The position numbers and the translations under genes are program-made. A DNA stretch of 64,000 nt, taken from assembly GCF_017874395.1 (NCBI RefSeq), contig NZ_JAGGLJ010000010.1, positions 1 to 64,000 on the forward strand, read 5' to 3'. Shown piece by piece: positions 16,501 to 23,438 of this stretch (within the stretch, counting starts at the first letter, position 1; each line of letters opens with the position of its first letter). Under the pieces are notes generated by a model. It was given only the letters and a program-made list of their open reading frames with translations, searched no databases and had not been told where the DNA came from. The stretch is from Peptoniphilus stercorisuis (GTDB lineage Bacteria; Bacillota; Clostridia; Tissierellales; Peptoniphilaceae).

Positions 16501-16809
16501 AATGAAATGACAAGAGCTGAATTTGCAACAATGATTTCAAAATATATAAATGTTGGAAATAATGAAAAGTCTTTTGTAGATATATCAGGACATTGGGCAG
16601 AAGATGCAATAGCAAAAGTTTCATCAGCAGGAATAATCAATGGATATCCAAGTGGTGAATTTAAACCTGATGCTACTATTACAAGAGCAGAAGCAATAGC
16701 TATGTTAAATAGAGTTTTCAACAAAAGTACAAGTGGAGCAAATGTAGAATTTTCAGATGTAAAAGAATCAGATTGGTTTTATGAAGAAATAGCAAAAGCT
16801 ATAAACTAA
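13516..16809 (+). CDS. Large SLH-anchored surface protein (1097 aa)
   Basis: The start is ATG 13516 because GGGAGG (13505-13510) lies just upstream; an ATG at 13498 precedes that site. A signal peptide (1-26, ending NVFA) is followed by an acidic/basic stretch (about 30-85) and long beta-rich regions with InlB-B-repeat-like units (GEKITIRANPENSKDKFKEW). A segment around 680-765 (SVKVYNDCILI) resembles the N-termini of two sister proteins. A Ser/Asn/Asp linker (about 775-803) leads to one copy of the cluster-specific beta module (about 812-870) and three SLH domains (about 920-1097; GYSDGSFKPN twice, then GYPSGEFKPD, with TRAE each time). SLH domains bind pyruvylated wall polymer. It is presumably a surface-layer or adhesin-type protein; function is unknown. 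Confidence 0.9.
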   Translation: MNNKKILSILLAGTMLNGLVPYNVFANEEKLQEEQEKAVVEIVEDSKEKTLHKKEDTLEKSVKEEKREEEPKIKEEVQEDGPKIEEKLNFRKAQTRLAKFSNENIGLMPLKVLDGKPVELNGREINRYEMTFDMNMFYLNMEIGDIITLELDEKYNNYEIEKYEIFSDCEIVENSINGKNVKIKITGNNPGIELKGKKLKEIYVGNGVLEGEFNQAKNGEFKIKANDDSDEKVFLYWDFTYDTDKEYHIVKGDIFSRELTIRNLGGSETFEVEAVFGDKNKKFDLNTNHTLVNNEKVNRYIEFKCGEKITIRANPENSKDKFKEWDINVRGNVTGIYERKIEEEIKKGIKENEITFTMPYANLDIRPEFEYDNSHNDDNEIYLEEITLNINLLNEELKDKDYTVFIKKDNSYKMIDKDDNGKYVLKADDVEHSYNINILKDGYRQSVFSIYVDNRGDENYFKINKNRYEDITYNIEDNNVTANVKLYRLRDVKVKQPGMRTEFRKIGEKEEIHLNRKSSKDDFIRWEVIGVEGLTEQQLTNKEHDSRIDFEIPEVDKEKDNGIYIKEITKNSYKEYDFKVKNGKILSINGESVDSSKIKTIKEGQNEYKVIKAKDGDFIELEVENKGDFSRWEESVKCTVVWDRENENKNEYKQEKILVEILDGDASIEATKENDMPNYQRININSVKVYNDCILIDSDEPYADIVVRGYNGEKLFLGKTDKNGNAKINIKKFAENGGNISLEKEIDFGHKNAYVNIEKKIVEIIDRNYDEKDSSNNNSSNDNSSNGNSSNNSSSKDDDDSKYDKGDKVSVRDLEIREKSNGKTRIKGYIRSHKNSYISIYNDGYYVDYVKTDSDGDFDITIDEEVDSKSDLKFYAGKVRNKLEGEKDSKDDKKDNEKTESKKEENVNEIAKNIVKKHSNKGYVKGYSDGSFKPNNKVTRAEAVSMFARLINGSDDFKSSNNKFTDVDGWYADAISFISEKGLMSGYSDGSFKPNNEMTRAEFATMISKYINVGNNEKSFVDISGHWAEDAIAKVSSAGIINGYPSGEFKPDATITRAEAIAMLNRVFNKSTSGANVEFSDVKESDWFYEEIAKAIN
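16291..16323 (+). repeat. 33-base direct repeat, copy 1
   Basis: This stretch, encoding GYSDGSFKPNN of SLH domain 1, is identical to 16471-16503 in SLH domain 2. The copies are 180 bases apart in the same frame, so recombination would remove or add exactly one SLH domain. Confidence 0.9.
16471..16503 (+). repeat. 33-base direct repeat, copy 2
   Basis: Second copy of the 16291-16323 repeat, in SLH domain 2 of the same gene. Confidence 0.9.
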
Positions 16810-16821
16810 TATTTAGTAAAG

Positions 16822-16846
16822 AGAGTCGAGAAATCGGCTCTTTTTT
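16822..16846 (+). terminator. Terminator of the first SLH gene
   Basis: AGAGTCGA, GAAA loop, TCGGCTCT (16822-16841) and a T-run. The same 20 bases recur at 29111-29130 after the last SLH gene. Confidence 0.88.
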
Positions 16847-16897
16847 GTTTTCATAATTTTATTTGCTGGGTAATATAAAAAAATAAGGGGGAATACT

Positions 16898-17482
16898 ATG
16901 CAAAAATACTTAAAAAGAAGGGCTTTATTTTTTTCTATTATGCTTATTTTAATGGCTATACCCTTTAATGCCTTTGCAGAAAGTGAGAATATAAAAGAAA
17001 AGTTAGACAGAATAATAAAAAAAGATGAAAAAGATTTTAAGTTTTTAAATAAACTTATAAAAGAAAAAGAACTTTTAAGCAATTTAGAAGAGAAGGATAT
17101 TTTATTAAGTCTGAAAAATTTAAAGAAAAATAATAAATATAAGATATCTATACTATATGGATTTAGCAATAAAAAAACTGCATCAGCAGGAGAAAAGGTA
17201 GAAATATATGCTCATGAAATTCAAGACAAAAAATTCTCATCTTGGAGTAGTTCAGATATTAAGATACAAAATCCTAAAAATAAATTTACAAATTTTACTA
17301 TGATAGATAAAAATATAAAAATAGTTGCAACTTTTGTAGATATAGATTCAGGAACTATTGATGAAGAAGAAATAGAAAATGAAGAAACAGATGACAATCA
17401 AAATAATGATCTAAATGAAATAGATAGAGAAAATAATATGAAAAATCTTAAAAAGAAAAGGAAAAAACCTAAAAATAAATAG
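16898..17482 (+). CDS. Secreted protein without SLH domains, basic tail
   Basis: This 194-residue protein has a signal peptide (1-27, ending FNAFA), a charged helical segment (about 30-80) and a beta unit at about 92-150 (SAGEKVEIYAHEIQDKKFSSW, ending IVATF). That unit resembles a divergent InlB B-repeat like those in the first SLH protein. An acidic stretch (EEEIENEETDDNQNND) leads into a very basic C-terminus (KKKRKKPKNK). It has no anchor. It starts after GGGGG, and its leader resembles that of the gene at 17998. It may be a shortened derivative of a larger surface protein; function is unknown. Confidence 0.6.
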   Translation: MQKYLKRRALFFSIMLILMAIPFNAFAESENIKEKLDRIIKKDEKDFKFLNKLIKEKELLSNLEEKDILLSLKNLKKNNKYKISILYGFSNKKTASAGEKVEIYAHEIQDKKFSSWSSSDIKIQNPKNKFTNFTMIDKNIKIVATFVDIDSGTIDEEEIENEETDDNQNNDLNEIDRENNMKNLKKKRKKPKNK

Positions 17483-17613
17483 ATAAATAGATAGTATAGT
17501 AAAAAAGTATAGAAAAAGTATATAAAATGACTATTATTCACTTGATTAAATAGGTATAGTGTTATAGACTAATAATTAAGTAAGGTAAATTTTTTGTTTG
17601 TAGAGGTGATACT

Positions 17614-17907
17614 ATGGAGTATATAAAGAAATCTTATGAGCAGAAGTATTATGAAAAATTAGTTTACAATATATTTATGTTAGAAGTGGAAATAGCAATA
17701 ATAGGAGAGGAAGTCAAAAGATTTATTAAAGAAGAAAATTATAAAGAAATCTATATTTTTGAAGAGAGATTAGCAGAACTTATAGATGAGAGAAATTTAC
17801 TTAAAAATGAACTTGAAACAAAATTTGAGTCATTTTATGATGATGAGTTTTTAACTGATAATACAAAGGTTAAACTTAAGAATTTAAAACATAATATTAA
17901 TTTATAA
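17614..17907 (+). CDS. Small coiled-coil protein, unknown function
   Basis: This 97-residue protein with no signal peptide is almost entirely helical and charged (EERLAELIDERNLLKNELE is a likely coiled coil at about 50-70). Start ATG 17614 has AGAGGTGAT. It sits inside the surface-protein array but looks cytosolic. I recognise no family. It has its own terminator. Confidence 0.5.
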   Translation: MEYIKKSYEQKYYEKLVYNIFMLEVEIAIIGEEVKRFIKEENYKEIYIFEERLAELIDERNLLKNELETKFESFYDDEFLTDNTKVKLKNLKHNINL

Positions 17908-17913
17908 TTTTTC

Positions 17914-17938
17914 GAAGCCAAAAGGCTTCTTTTTTTTG
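17914..17938 (+). terminator. Terminator
   Basis: GAAGCC (17914-17919), AAAA loop, GGCTTC (17924-17929), then a T-run. Confidence 0.88.
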
Positions 17939-17997
17939 CATAAAATAATTAAATATTAAAAATTCGGGGTAATAAAAAAATACAAGGGGAGATGAAA

Positions 17998-19227
17998 ATG
18001 AAGATAAAAATTACAATTATATTATTCTTTGTTTTTTTGCTTGGATTTTTAGATTTAGAAAATATATATGCAGAAGAAAAACTTAAATTTGAAAGAGTGG
18101 AAGTATTTAAAGATGCAATAAAAGTAAAAGTAAATAAATCAAATACAGAAATATATTTATATGACGAAGAGGGCTGTTTTGTTACAAGACAAATAATAGA
18201 AAATAAAGAAGCTACAATATATATAAATAAATATAATGATAGCGAAAAATCAAAATCAAAAATAGTAGCTATAAATAGAGATGAAGAAATATATATATAC
18301 TTAGATAATGAAAATATAAAAATTCAAGATAATTATTATAATAGAGATAACTCTATAAATATAAAAAATGAAGAAAGAGAAGTGTATCCAAAAGATATAA
18401 AAATAAATAAAAATATAGTAAAAGGGCATTTGAAAAATCAAAATGAAGAAATTTTAAAGGTTTATTTATTAGGAGAATATTTAGGCGAAGGATATATAAA
18501 AAACAATGAATTTAAAATAGAACTTGTAGAAAATATATCTGAAAATGAAGAATTAAACTTTTACATAGAGGACAAAATAAAAAAATCAGACCTATATAGG
18601 AATTTTTATGTAATGGGATATGAAGATGGAAGATTTAAGGGAAATAAATATCTTACAAGAGCAGAGGCAACTATGATGATTTCAAGATTAATAAATAATT
18701 CTTGTAAATTTAATATGCCAAGTATTACAAAATACAAAGATGCAAAAGTAGGTTGGTATAGTGAAGCTATAAACTTTGCAAAATCAAAGGGGCTAATATA
18801 TGGATATAGAGAAGATGGGACATTTAGACCAGATGAAAATATAAGTAGATTAGACTTTGCAAAAATATTAGAAAATTACAAAAACAATGAAGAAAATCTA
18901 AATAGTATTGAAGAAAATAGAATAGAAAAGGCATTAAATGAAATATATAAAAAAGACTTAGAAAAAAGTACAGACAAAAACTATATAGAAGATAAATATA
19001 TTACAAGATCAGAAAGTGTTCATATATTAAATATTGCCTTTGGAAGAATATCATCAAAAAATAGTATAAGAAAAGCTGCAAATATTTCAAAATTAAAAAT
19101 TTGTAAAGATTTAAAAAGTAGCGACTGCTATTATGTAGATATAATAGATGCTATGAATACTCACTCTTCCTATAGAAGATCATCAAGAGATGAGATGGAA
19201 ATATGGACAGAAATTAGAGAAATATAA
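17998..19227 (+). CDS. SLH protein with degenerate SLH domains
   Basis: This is 409 residues from ATG 17998, chosen because AGGGGAG (17985-17991) is six bases upstream; the ATG at 17992 abuts that site. A signal peptide (ends about 26), an N-terminal unit (VEVFKDAIKVKVNKSNTEIY) shared with the gene at 27687, and one cluster-specific beta module (YPKDIKINKNIVKGHL to ELNFYIEDK) come first. Three SLH-like segments follow. The first is good (GYEDGRF, LTRAE), the second has ISRLDF, and the third lacks the GYxDGxF part and has ITRSES. The C-terminal extension ends EIWTEIREI and resembles that of the gene at 25524. SLH binding may be weakened. Confidence 0.75.
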   Translation: MKIKITIILFFVFLLGFLDLENIYAEEKLKFERVEVFKDAIKVKVNKSNTEIYLYDEEGCFVTRQIIENKEATIYINKYNDSEKSKSKIVAINRDEEIYIYLDNENIKIQDNYYNRDNSINIKNEEREVYPKDIKINKNIVKGHLKNQNEEILKVYLLGEYLGEGYIKNNEFKIELVENISENEELNFYIEDKIKKSDLYRNFYVMGYEDGRFKGNKYLTRAEATMMISRLINNSCKFNMPSITKYKDAKVGWYSEAINFAKSKGLIYGYREDGTFRPDENISRLDFAKILENYKNNEENLNSIEENRIEKALNEIYKKDLEKSTDKNYIEDKYITRSESVHILNIAFGRISSKNSIRKAANISKLKICKDLKSSDCYYVDIIDAMNTHSSYRRSSRDEMEIWTEIREI

Positions 19228-19249
19228 GAAAAAAATCAAAGTATATTAA

Positions 19250-19266
19250 TTTACAAGATTATTACA
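19250..19266 (-). promoter_or_regulatory. Candidate WalR box upstream of an SLH gene
   Basis: TTTACA (19250-19255), five bases, ATTACA (19261-19266) reads TGTAAT-N5-TGTAAA on the minus strand, matching TGTWAH-N5-TGTWAH. It lies about 35 bases before the -35 element at 19301. Confidence 0.35.
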
Positions 19267-19300
19267 ATTGTGTTAAATCTTCTAAAAAACGGCACGTCAC

Positions 19301-19330
19301 TTGCTTATGGAATAAGGCTGGGGGTATAAT
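19301..19330 (+). promoter_or_regulatory. Promoter of the 19399 SLH gene
   Basis: TTGCTT (19301-19306), 18 bases, TATAAT (19325-19330). The spacer is unusually G-rich for this genome (AAGGCTGGGGG). Confidence 0.5.
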
Positions 19331-19398
19331 CATAAAGATAAGAACTATTTATTTAAAAGTGAACATTTAATATTTAGAAGAAAAGAGGAGGAATATAT

Positions 19399-21450
19399 AT
19401 GAATAAGAAGAAATGGACATCTCTATTTCTTGCATTTGTAATGGTACTTGGAATATTACCATTAAATGTATTTGCTGAGGAGAATGATGGTGGTGGGAGT
19501 GATAATACTACTACTTCAAAAGTTACAGTAGTAAAAAGCATTACAGTAACACCTAAACAAAGTGAAATAGTAGAAGGAACTGATAAGGCTGAATTTGAAA
19601 TTAAATCTACAACAGAAGAATATGACACTGAAAGTGTAGGAGCAGATACTAAAATCAATTTAACAGTTTCAGGTGGAGATAGTGGTGTAAAACTAAGTAA
19701 AACTGAAATTAAAGATTTAAATGGAACAGCAATTGTCACAGTATCTGGATTAAAAGGTTTAAAAGATGGAACAAAAATTAAAGTAACTGCAACTTCAGAT
19801 AAAAGTGAAAAGACAGGCTATGGAACTGTAACAATTAAAGCAAAAGAAACTACAAAAGAAGTAACTATTACAATCAAACCTAAGGGTGATGGTTGGAAAA
19901 GTACTAGCTCTGTAGATGTTACAGTTGATAAAAATGCAAAATTTAAATATGTTAGAAAAAAATTTGAAAACAAATTAGATGACAAACTAAAGAGCAATGC
20001 GGATGTAGATGCTTTTTATAGAAATTCTAACAAAAAAAACAAAATAAAAGATTCATATGAATTTGATGGAAATGAAACTATCTATGCATATACAGATAGA
20101 GACAAAAACGATAAAGATAATGATCTAAAGAGAATTTACCCAACAGACAAAGAAAGAGATGGAAGATATGTTGAAGGTAAAGAAAAAGATTATAAAAACA
20201 CAAAAGTTTATGTTTATAAAGATAAAGATGCTTATGATGATGGAGATTCTGAAGTAGGTAGTGGCTGGACTGATAGTGATGGTAAATACAGAATTAGATT
20301 AGATTTTAGTCCTAGTAGTTCTGAATTTAAAGATTTAGTATATTATGTAGATAAAGATTCTAAAAATGATGATAATCTAACTAGAGTTTATCCTAAAGAT
20401 GTAGAACTTTATGATAAATCAAGTGGAGAATACAGAAAAGTAAAAGGTAAACTTAGTGATTATGAAGATACTAAGGTTTATGTTTATTTAGATGGCGATG
20501 AAATCGGATATGGTACTACTGATAGAAATGGTAAGTTTGATTTCAAACTTGATGATTATGTAGATGCTGATGATTATGATGAAGATGATCTTAAGTTTTA
20601 TGTAAAAGATAGCAAAAATTTAAAGACACCTTTTGTAACTAGATTTATTGCTGGTGAAACTAAGGTTGAAGGTAAGGATGCTACTGATGGAGCTACTATT
20701 GAAGTTCAAGATAGTAATGGAACAAAACTTGGTTCTACTACTGCTGATAGAGATGGTAAGTTTACTGTAAGTTTAAATAGAGCTCTTAAGGGTGGAGAAA
20801 CTATAAATGTTATCGCTAAAAAATCTGGCAAAAATGATGTAAGTGTTAAAGTTATTGTTGCTGGTGGAATTGTTGGTGGACCTTCTGAATCTACTGCTAC
20901 TGGATATATTAAAGGTTATCCAGGTGGAGAGTTTAGACCAAATAACAATATGACTAGGGGAGAAGCTGCAATGATGATGGCAAGACTTATCAATGGCAGT
21001 GAAAACTTTGGTACTTCTAAGTTAACTAATTTCTCTGATGCAAATTATGAATGGTATTCTGAAGCTATAAACTTTGTTGTAGCTAAGGGATTAATAAATG
21101 GATATCCAAATGGAACTTTCAATCCAAATGGAAAAATCACAAGAGCTGAGTTTACTCAAATGATTTCTAAGTATTTAACAACTAATGGAACTAAACAAAT
21201 TAATTTTAATGATGTTTCAGGACATTGGGCACAACCTGCTATTAATAAGGTAGCAAGTGGTGGAATTATTGATGGATATACTGATGGATCATTTAAACCA
21301 AATAAGGAAATTACAAGAGCTGAAGCTTCTAAAATCCTTAATGGAACTTTTGGTGTAACTTCTACTGGAAGCTATACTAAATACTTTACTGATGTAAAGA
21401 AATCTGACTGGTTCTATAATGATGTAATGAACGCAGCTAATTATAAATAA
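19399..21450 (+). CDS. SLH-anchored surface protein with Ig-like domains (683 aa)
   Basis: GAGGAGG precedes ATG 19399. A signal peptide (1-26, ending NVFA) leads to an Ig-like/invasin-like domain (about 40-150, KSITVTPKQSEIVEGTD). Two copies of the cluster-specific beta module follow (about 250-325 and 330-410; KVYVYLDGDEIGYGTTD, DDLKFYVKD). A Big_6-like domain (about 418-490, TIEVQDSNGTKLGSTTADRDG) and three SLH domains (about 496-683; GYPGGEFRPN, GYPNGTFNPN, GYTDGSFKPN) complete it. Highly acidic, so possibly calcium-binding. Likely a major wall-anchored surface protein. Confidence 0.88.
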   Translation: MNKKKWTSLFLAFVMVLGILPLNVFAEENDGGGSDNTTTSKVTVVKSITVTPKQSEIVEGTDKAEFEIKSTTEEYDTESVGADTKINLTVSGGDSGVKLSKTEIKDLNGTAIVTVSGLKGLKDGTKIKVTATSDKSEKTGYGTVTIKAKETTKEVTITIKPKGDGWKSTSSVDVTVDKNAKFKYVRKKFENKLDDKLKSNADVDAFYRNSNKKNKIKDSYEFDGNETIYAYTDRDKNDKDNDLKRIYPTDKERDGRYVEGKEKDYKNTKVYVYKDKDAYDDGDSEVGSGWTDSDGKYRIRLDFSPSSSEFKDLVYYVDKDSKNDDNLTRVYPKDVELYDKSSGEYRKVKGKLSDYEDTKVYVYLDGDEIGYGTTDRNGKFDFKLDDYVDADDYDEDDLKFYVKDSKNLKTPFVTRFIAGETKVEGKDATDGATIEVQDSNGTKLGSTTADRDGKFTVSLNRALKGGETINVIAKKSGKNDVSVKVIVAGGIVGGPSESTATGYIKGYPGGEFRPNNNMTRGEAAMMMARLINGSENFGTSKLTNFSDANYEWYSEAINFVVAKGLINGYPNGTFNPNGKITRAEFTQMISKYLTTNGTKQINFNDVSGHWAQPAINKVASGGIIDGYTDGSFKPNKEITRAEASKILNGTFGVTSTGSYTKYFTDVKKSDWFYNDVMNAANYK

Positions 21451-21460
21451 ATAGTTCAAG

Positions 21461-21488
21461 AAGAAGGGCTTTAAGCTCTTCTTTTTTT
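21461..21488 (+). terminator. Terminator
   Basis: AAGAAGGGCT (21461-21470), TTA loop, AGCTCTTCTT (21474-21483) with one G-T pair, then Ts. Confidence 0.85.
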
Positions 21489-21580
21489 ATAATTAATAAA
21501 TAAGTTTAGATTAAGTTTTCTTTAGAAAAATTTTAGAAAGATTTCAATTCTTAAGAGTTTTCTACATTTTATTTAATCTA

Positions 21581-21609
21581 TTGATTATTGTCTTGTTTAA
21601 AATTATAAT
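21581..21609 (+). promoter_or_regulatory. Promoter of the 21649 SLH gene
   Basis: TTGATT (21581-21586), 17 bases, TATAAT (21604-21609). Confidence 0.7.
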
Positions 21610-21648
21610 GAAGTAAATTAAATCGGAAATATTCTAGGAGGGATAATT

Positions 21649-23301
21649 TTGAAAAATAATAAAAAAGTATTATCTATGGCTATGGCACTTTTAATAGCTG
21701 GTTCTGCAATTCCTGCAAATAACGTTTTTGCAAGTTCGGATGCTATTGTAAAGACATCTGCAACAAGAGTTTCGGCAATAAGTGAATCAAAGGACAAAAA
21801 GGATTTATCTCAATCTCAAATTGATAAAATTGTTAAGAAAATAAAAAATGCTGATTCTTACAAAGAGCTTAGAAAGATTGAAAATCATTTAACTGATGAA
21901 GAAAGAGATAACAAAGAAATCAAAAATGCTATTAAAGATAAAGAAAAAGAACTTGATGGCGAAGATGACAAAGATTCTAAATACAAAGATGGCGATAAAT
22001 TAAGACCTACTGATATTGAACTTTCAAAAAATGATAAGTCTGTATCTGGTCAAGTTTCAAAACACAAAAATGCTAAGATTAGTGTTTATCTAGATGGTAA
22101 GAGAATTGGAAATGATACTACTGATAAAAAGGGTAAGTTTGAAATATCTTTAGACAAGAAAGTTAAGGATGTTGATGATCTTGTTTTTTATGCTGGTAGT
22201 GGAAAAAACTATGGCGACAATGATAAAAACAAAAGCGATAAGGAAGTAAGTCCAAAAAATATTAAGCTTAAAAATAGTGACAAAACTATCACCGGAGAGC
22301 TTAAAGATTATCCTAAGGAAGATGTAAAAATCTATTATGATGGCAAACTTCTAGGAACTGCTACTACTGATAAAGATGGATATTTTGAATATAAATCTGA
22401 CAAAAAAATAAAAGATATTGATGATCTTGAGTTTTATGTTGCTAAGGAAAAAAGCAAGGTTGATGAAAAACCTGTTATTATAACTAAGGCTATGCCTAAG
22501 ACAAAACTTGTAGAGGGTACTGCAAGTGCTGAGGTTGACGTTGAGGTTAGACTTGCTGTAGCTGATATAAAACTTGGTGAGGGTAAGACTGATAAGGATG
22601 GAAAGTTCTCAATTAGTTTAAATAGAGATTTAGTTGCTGGTGAAAGACTTTCAGTAGTTGCTTTATCTGGTGGAAAAGAAATAAATAAATCTGAGTTTGT
22701 TGTTCCACAAGATTTCACTGAAAAAGAAGAAACTGAAAAAGCTAAGACTAATGTTAAGGCTTATATTAAGGGATATAGTGATGGATCTTTCAAACCAAAT
22801 AATCCTGTATCAAGAGCTGAGGCTGCTACTATGATTGGAAGAATAATAAATGCTTCTGATGATTTTAGTACTGGTAATGATACTAAGTTTAGTGATGCAA
22901 ATAATGAATGGTACTCTAAGGCTGTAAATTATGTTGTTGAGAAAAACTTAATCAAAGGCTATGAAGATGGAACTTTCAAACCAAATAAAAATATCACAAG
23001 AGCAGAGTTTGCAACTATCATTGCAAATTATGTTGGAAATGATCAATTAAATAAATCTGATCTAACTGATATTAAGGGACATTGGGCAGAAGCTAGTATA
23101 GATAATGTATATACTATTGGAGCTATAAAAGGTTATGAAGATAAGACTTTCAAACCAGATAATGAAATTACAAGAGCTGAAGCTGTTACTATTTTAAATA
23201 AGGTATTTGATGTTAAGGCTAATAATAAGTCATTGATAACTTTCACTGATGTAAGTAATAGTGACTGGTTCTATAATGATGTAATGGATGCTTCAAAATA
23301 A
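21649..23301 (+). CDS. SLH-anchored surface protein, TTG start (550 aa)
   Basis: The start codon is TTG 21649: AGGAGGG (21636-21642) is six bases upstream and the signal peptide (ending NNVFA, about 28) begins there. A helical N-terminal part (about 45-115) leads to two cluster-specific beta modules (about 120-185, RPTDIELSKNDKSVSGQV; about 200-268, SPKNIKLKNSDKTITGEL). A Big_6-like unit (about 280-350) and three SLH domains (about 372-550; GYSDGSFKPN, GYEDGTFKPN, GYEDKTFKPD) follow. Same architecture as the 19399 protein without the Ig-like domain. Confidence 0.88.
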   Translation: MKNNKKVLSMAMALLIAGSAIPANNVFASSDAIVKTSATRVSAISESKDKKDLSQSQIDKIVKKIKNADSYKELRKIENHLTDEERDNKEIKNAIKDKEKELDGEDDKDSKYKDGDKLRPTDIELSKNDKSVSGQVSKHKNAKISVYLDGKRIGNDTTDKKGKFEISLDKKVKDVDDLVFYAGSGKNYGDNDKNKSDKEVSPKNIKLKNSDKTITGELKDYPKEDVKIYYDGKLLGTATTDKDGYFEYKSDKKIKDIDDLEFYVAKEKSKVDEKPVIITKAMPKTKLVEGTASAEVDVEVRLAVADIKLGEGKTDKDGKFSISLNRDLVAGERLSVVALSGGKEINKSEFVVPQDFTEKEETEKAKTNVKAYIKGYSDGSFKPNNPVSRAEAATMIGRIINASDDFSTGNDTKFSDANNEWYSKAVNYVVEKNLIKGYEDGTFKPNKNITRAEFATIIANYVGNDQLNKSDLTDIKGHWAEASIDNVYTIGAIKGYEDKTFKPDNEITRAEAVTILNKVFDVKANNKSLITFTDVSNSDWFYNDVMDASK

Positions 23302-23314
23302 AATTTAAAAATTT

Positions 23315-23344
23315 AAGGGACTTCTTTAATGGAGTCCTTTTTTA
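23315..23344 (+). terminator. Terminator
   Basis: AAGGGACT pairs with AGTCCTTT (arms 23315-23322 and 23333-23340) and runs into Ts. Confidence 0.75.
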
Positions 23345-23438
23345 TTTGAACATTTTTGTAAATGTATATTGATTAAGTTTTGATAATATTATAATATTTA
23401 ATTATGTAAAGGTTTTTCTAAGTTTTTTTGGAGGAGTT

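Noticed and set aside
16281-16724. A 147-codon minus-strand frame in the SLH region of the first SLH gene
   Set aside because: Shadow of the SLH repeats; no start signal and no recognisable product.
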